NCBI GenBank assembly: GCA_023249795.1
Contig: JAHFBU010000020.1
Coordinates: 1 to 9,813, forward strand
Length of the DNA stretch: 9,813 nucleotides
Direction of reading: 5' to 3'
Source of the DNA: Syntrophaceae bacterium
Lineage (GTDB): Bacteria > Desulfobacterota > Syntrophia > Syntrophales > UBA5619
Part shown: positions 8,101-9,813 of the stretch, one piece after another
Position numbering within the stretch: position 1 is the first letter of the stretch
Layout: every line of letters starts with the position of its first letter
Translations under genes and position numbers: made by a program
The notes under the pieces: model-generated
Told to the model about the DNA's origin: nothing
Databases searched by the model: none
The model's input: only the letters and a program-made list of their open reading frames with translations

Positions 8101-9475
8101 CCCCGCCTTCACCAAAATGAGCAACATCCTGCATTCTTTCCTGGTTTCTGAGTTGGATCGGCCTATTGGGATAAGCCTTGCCCGCCTGACAGTCGCCTGC
8201 AGTATGGTTCGTGATAGCAGGAAGCAGCAGATTGAATTCGTCAGAGCCAATATTGGGGCCGCTCAATTTGATGTCGACCTTGGGGAACTGGCGGATAACA
8301 GCCAAGGGATAATCCCTGAAATTGATGAACGCGATGAAGGGAGTCTGGCCGGTCGGAGCCTCGACCTTGAATTGTGCCGGTTTCCCCGGAACGATCTCGT
8401 CAGGAACGCTCCAGCGGATCTGGTCAGCGTTGACGCTTGCTCCCATCTTACTTCCCCGCCCCTGGTAAACGACGGGGTAGGAGAACGTGTCCCACCGCGA
8501 GCTTGCGAGATGTGCGAGGGTTGGATCCGATTGCCTCATTGCTGCCCAGTTGGGTGACCTTACCAGTTCCGATGGGAGGATGGTCTTGTATATCTTGTAC
8601 ACGCGTTGCGTCGGTATGATCGGTCTCTTCAGAGCTTCCTGCTCTCGTTCCTTCGCGAGAAGTGCTTCACGCTTTGCCTTTTCCTCCTTCCAGCGCGTTT
8701 CATAGGCTGGAAGTTTCGTCAGCAGCTCCTTGATATCGTTTAATTTCCATAGGTCTGGCTTTAACGAAATGGCTTTCTGTATATCCTTGCGGGATTGCTC
8801 GACGTTCGCCAGGTCCGTGTTTGCAAGTTCGAGATAGGCTTTAGCCCGGTCGCTATAGCCCAGGTAAAGGGTGTCGTTCATGCTGACAACGCTGTTGAAC
8901 TCCTTGATGGCCTTATCATACTGACCGAGTTTTAGATAAGATCGACCGACGCAGTCCGTGTTGATGGTGTCCGTGGATATTTGTTTCGATTGAGAGCAGG
9001 TATCCAGGGCACCTCGATAATCGCCGTTATCGTATTTGGCGTATCCAAGCCGGCCGAGGAGGGAGCCTTTATCTTTTTCAGGACCAAGCTTGACCGCCAT
9101 CGTAAAGTCCTCAATGGCTCCGGCGTAGTTCTTTGCTCCATGTTTTGCCATGCCCCTTCCGGCATAGGCGCCGAACTCTTTCGGATCGAGTTTGATCGCC
9201 TTGTCGTAATCGGCGATGGCGGCGTCCCATTGCTTCATGTCTCGATAGGCATTCGCGCGCAGACGGACGGCTGCACGCTTGTCGGGATCCTTCGCAATTA
9301 TTGAGTTGAGTTCAGCCACTGTCTCGGCAAATTTTTTCTGCTCGAACAGAGAATTGGCCATCGCGAGTTCAGGATCTGTCGACGGGGCGGCTTGCACCGG
9401 CCCACACAGCATCACGAGGAGCACCAATGGTACTGCTGAATGCAGTAGCATCGACTTACAATGAGAAAACATCAT
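5192..9475 (-). CDS. Giant exported TPR protein with beta-domain middle and unassigned C-terminal half
   Basis: 1427 residues. Residues 1-29 form a Sec signal peptide (cleavage expected after VQA; no lipobox), so the mature protein is periplasmic, surface or secreted. About six TPR motifs span 34-240 (for example QWDAAIADYDKAIKLDP at 82-98), then a charged helix at 257-283. Residues about 340-870 are beta-rich, with Ig-like or invasin-like stretches (near 560-628 and 638-735). At about 900-1085 lies a helical part with a Gly/Ala-rich hydrophobic segment (962-995). The end, about 1120-1427, contains INTDRDYRVCYY (1201-1212) and ATGGPTDSPEAAQHWAEAHQ (1243-1262), which I cannot assign. Function is unknown; TPRs suggest protein binding. 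GGAGG lies 3 bases before the first ATG and 6 before the second (9472), so either may be used. A strong promoter precedes it. Confidence 0.9.
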   Translation of the reverse strand: MMFSHCKSMLLHSAVPLVLLVMLCGPVQAAPSTDPELAMANSLFEQKKFAETVAELNSIIAKDPDKRAAVRLRANAYRDMKQWDAAIADYDKAIKLDPKEFGAYAGRGMAKHGAKNYAGAIEDFTMAVKLGPEKDKGSLLGRLGYAKYDNGDYRGALDTCSQSKQISTDTINTDCVGRSYLKLGQYDKAIKEFNSVVSMNDTLYLGYSDRAKAYLELANTDLANVEQSRKDIQKAISLKPDLWKLNDIKELLTKLPAYETRWKEEKAKREALLAKEREQEALKRPIIPTQRVYKIYKTILPSELVRSPNWAAMRQSDPTLAHLASSRWDTFSYPVVYQGRGSKMGASVNADQIRWSVPDEIVPGKPAQFKVEAPTGQTPFIAFINFRDYPLAVIRQFPKVDIKLSGPNIGSDEFNLLLPAITNHTAGDCQAGKAYPNRPIQLRNQERMQDVAHFGEGGGRYNNLVPKDLPMEEIPFTMASCNNGGLGGFTVSVYYDHSNLPLAEYYYQAVDDMKEDGIEFRTTPPGQKELRADGKDSVLLEARVKARPNDTSPTTEATADIVFSGVGEGADWIDKSKDEMRDGWKVIRIHASNPDSVRGPSRPPTTLTIRAETKDKDRLLASDYTLTIPDTPIIDAEPDIVEFVAKSGETASVKIQIENGGKDPWKFRSEYVQKDRPLAAAQFQPAEGKTVTLNLREAGLDPASGASNSETSVLRIIAEQQGRDPVERRVNIVATQEGLFTTTVGRDPEGDYYRVAADGSGKTTDVDFRVFLYDPATKKIVNSKEAVSNSIKIESIEPEESVAAQALKAGQMKQSFAGIRASNDPTGIYRFHLAKEIPGDGRIIRADFKATYTGRDEENFTAIFSLGLVTTSNGPGSADWQLELDRCQEVINKFVPVNYRAQMQAMLDKRKRTLGAEGLHLLREKIWQSAVDLTLGEGGQGYADEAAWADRITVTLEWADWAGNMAFGAVIGTWTGPYGATGSSILKASVISAINAYQDGRSPEDWLWDNFSTIPGIIEGKIIDVSTFEKMGMESKAKAWAIYVSYHFCKNLYNGATVIEALKNTSREVGSGLLSNWLNEQVQKSVAQAPASKTGKELSGTARPGESDAAGTIRKSMVARGGKLYADRDDVLAIMRDPSQVRALKDAPPEIRESFSNTRKAVYEQHDNEVVNYVKDHVSDMKNRMVKVMEFRTPGQDGSSINTDRDYRVCYYAGRDSGTGKEQWIEVDRRQWESYSYQAFARATGGPTDSPEAAQHWAEAHQQLATDKAHREASPDFMDQAKVWNPQSGKFENAQIVPNIVRVKAGQPGSRLKDPQALGHMYQMKVSDAKFKPEAFVQAQKAVKELDSIRKGYTEQKLNVGNLPPSVQNGMNAVIEVNKKLLADPNRRDPKAIADAEQTLRANGFQSLGDFMNKLGGQFEALKTVRN

Positions 9476-9478
9476 TGA

Positions 9479-9483
9479 CCTCC
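9479..9483 (-). promoter_or_regulatory. Ribosome binding site of the TPR gene
   Basis: GGAGG on the minus strand. It is 3 bases from the first ATG (9475) and 6 from the second (9472). The better spacing makes the second ATG a good candidate for the true start; the difference is a single residue. Confidence 0.75.
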
Positions 9484-9493
9484 ATTGATAAGA

Positions 9494-9515
9494 ACTTCCT
9501 TTTGTTGAAGGAAGT
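9494..9515. promoter_or_regulatory. Perfect 8-bp dyad over the TPR gene start region (operator or leader hairpin)
   Basis: ACTTCCTT at 9494-9501 and its exact complement AAGGAAGT at 9508-9515, with a 6-base spacer. The dyad overlaps the last bases of the -10 box (9513-9518) and is centred on the expected transcription start near 9506. That is the classic place for a repressor site. It lies mostly at or before the start point, so a leader hairpin is less likely. No regulator gene is seen in the window. Confidence 0.5.
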
Positions 9516-9540
9516 ATAATTAAACAGCCTTGTATGTCAA
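9513..9540 (-). promoter_or_regulatory. Sigma-70-type promoter of the TPR gene
   Basis: On the minus strand, TTGACA (9540-9535) is a perfect -35 box and TATACT (9518-9513) a -10 box with one mismatch, 16 bases apart. The expected start near 9506 gives a leader of about 31 bases. The promoter begins only about 10 bases after the point where the methyltransferase remnant loses its family sequence, so it came with the block that carries the TPR gene. Confidence 0.75.
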
Positions 9541-9550
9541 AAGAAATAGT

Positions 9551-9780
9551 GCCCAGATGGTTAATTACCTTTACAGCGATGCGGCCGGATTTCGGCTTGT
9601 CGAAGGGGCGGGAGGTATCGCTGTTGAGGGAGGCCCAGGCCTCCTCGTTGATCTCGGCCTTGAGGGTCGTCTTGAGCGATTTGCAGGGATCGTTCGCCCC
9701 CAGGAAGTAGGCGTGGCGGACGAAGAAGCTCTCCTCGTTGTAGTCCGTGTCGATGAACCAGCAGGCAATCCCCGAAGCGG
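9551..9780 (-). pseudogene. C-terminal remnant of a Mod-type adenine DNA methyltransferase
   Basis: The minus-strand frame reads GIACWFIDTDYNEESFFVRH, then AYFLGANDP, LKTTLKAEINEEAWASL, SRPF and GRIAVKVINHLG. This is the conserved C-terminal region of adenine-specific methyltransferases of the Mod type (type III restriction-modification and relatives, COG2189), recognised from memory of the family. The usual last residues, about DEVMKVFRV and a stop, are missing: after HLG (9551) the sequence turns into the promoter of the TPR gene. The catalytic motifs (DPPY and the SAM-binding FxGxG) would be far upstream and are not in the window. The right end is uncertain: the frame stays open to 9813, but a DNA match to another gene begins at 9790. 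The last nine codons (from about 9577) are more A+T-rich than those before. Confidence 0.75.
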
Positions 9781-9789
9781 CGTCTCGAT

Positions 9790-9813
9790 GCTGATTTTGT
9801 GGGTCCCCTTCTC
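9790..9813 (-). pseudogene. Fragment of a second or third small PEGA-like gene copy at window edge
   Basis: 24 bases match the intact PEGA-like gene (3496-3519) at 22 positions; both differences are silent, and both encode EKGTHKIS (residues 32-39 of the intact protein). The similarity stops at 9789 in the middle of the domain, and within about 20 bases methyltransferase sequence is read in another frame. The start of this copy, if present, lies outside the window. The match is short, but frame and silent changes favour real homology. Confidence 0.55.

Noticed and set aside
7706..8557. 283-residue plus-strand frame
   Set aside because: Lies wholly inside the TPR gene on the opposite strand; no motif, and the minus-strand protein is continuous across it.
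9571..9768. 65-residue minus-strand frame rich in Ser, Thr, Arg and Pro
   Set aside because: It is the wrong frame of the methyltransferase remnant, whose real frame gives a well-conserved C-terminal family sequence.
9551..9780. Working type III restriction-modification system
   Set aside because: Only the C-terminal end of a Mod protein is present, truncated, with no catalytic motifs and no Res gene in the window.

Overview
The window is bacterial, compact, and all convincing genes lie on the minus strand. Gene types (an outer-membrane patatin-like lipoprotein, a MASE2-GGDEF cyclase, a large exported TPR protein, a type III-like Mod methyltransferase remnant) and the high-G+C codons of most genes suggest a Gram-negative, probably a member of the Desulfobacterota (old Deltaproteobacteria). 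That placement is inference; no rRNA or tRNA is present to support it.

Layout, read in the direction of transcription from the right edge: (1) 9551-9813 holds remnants only: about 8 codons of a small PEGA-like gene at the very edge, then about 75-85 codons of the C-terminal part of a Mod-type adenine DNA methyltransferase, broken off a few residues before its normal end. (2) A strong sigma-70-type promoter with a perfect 8-bp dyad over its start region drives a 1427-residue exported TPR protein (9475-5192) with beta-rich middle domains and a long unassigned C-terminal half. (3) A 354-base gap (4838-5191) holds a hairpin directly behind the TPR gene and a duplicated 5' end of the small PEGA-like gene. 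(4) A membrane diguanylate cyclase (MASE2 plus GGDEF, 4837-3707), visibly richer in A+T. (5) An intact small PEGA-like gene overlapping a patatin-like phospholipase lipoprotein gene (3612-2022). (6) The missing tail of a methyltransferase gene (about 2005-1953), frameshifted, then an unassigned 173-residue protein (1897-1376) and an MsbA-type ABC exporter (1280 leftwards, cut by the window edge).

The main structural result is that pieces of the 3' end of a methyltransferase gene lie on both sides of the roughly 7.5-kb block carrying the TPR protein, cyclase, PEGA-like gene and patatin. The two pieces overlap by about 20 similar bases. This looks like a cargo block nested in, or exchanged into, the end of a Mod gene. 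In addition, fragments of the same small PEGA-like gene occur at two rearrangement boundaries (4981-5034 and 9790-9813), besides the intact copy at 3394-3612. The region is therefore a mosaic. The likely themes of the intact genes are cell-envelope (patatin lipoprotein, exported TPR protein, ABC exporter) and c-di-GMP signalling; no direct functional link between them can be shown from sequence alone.
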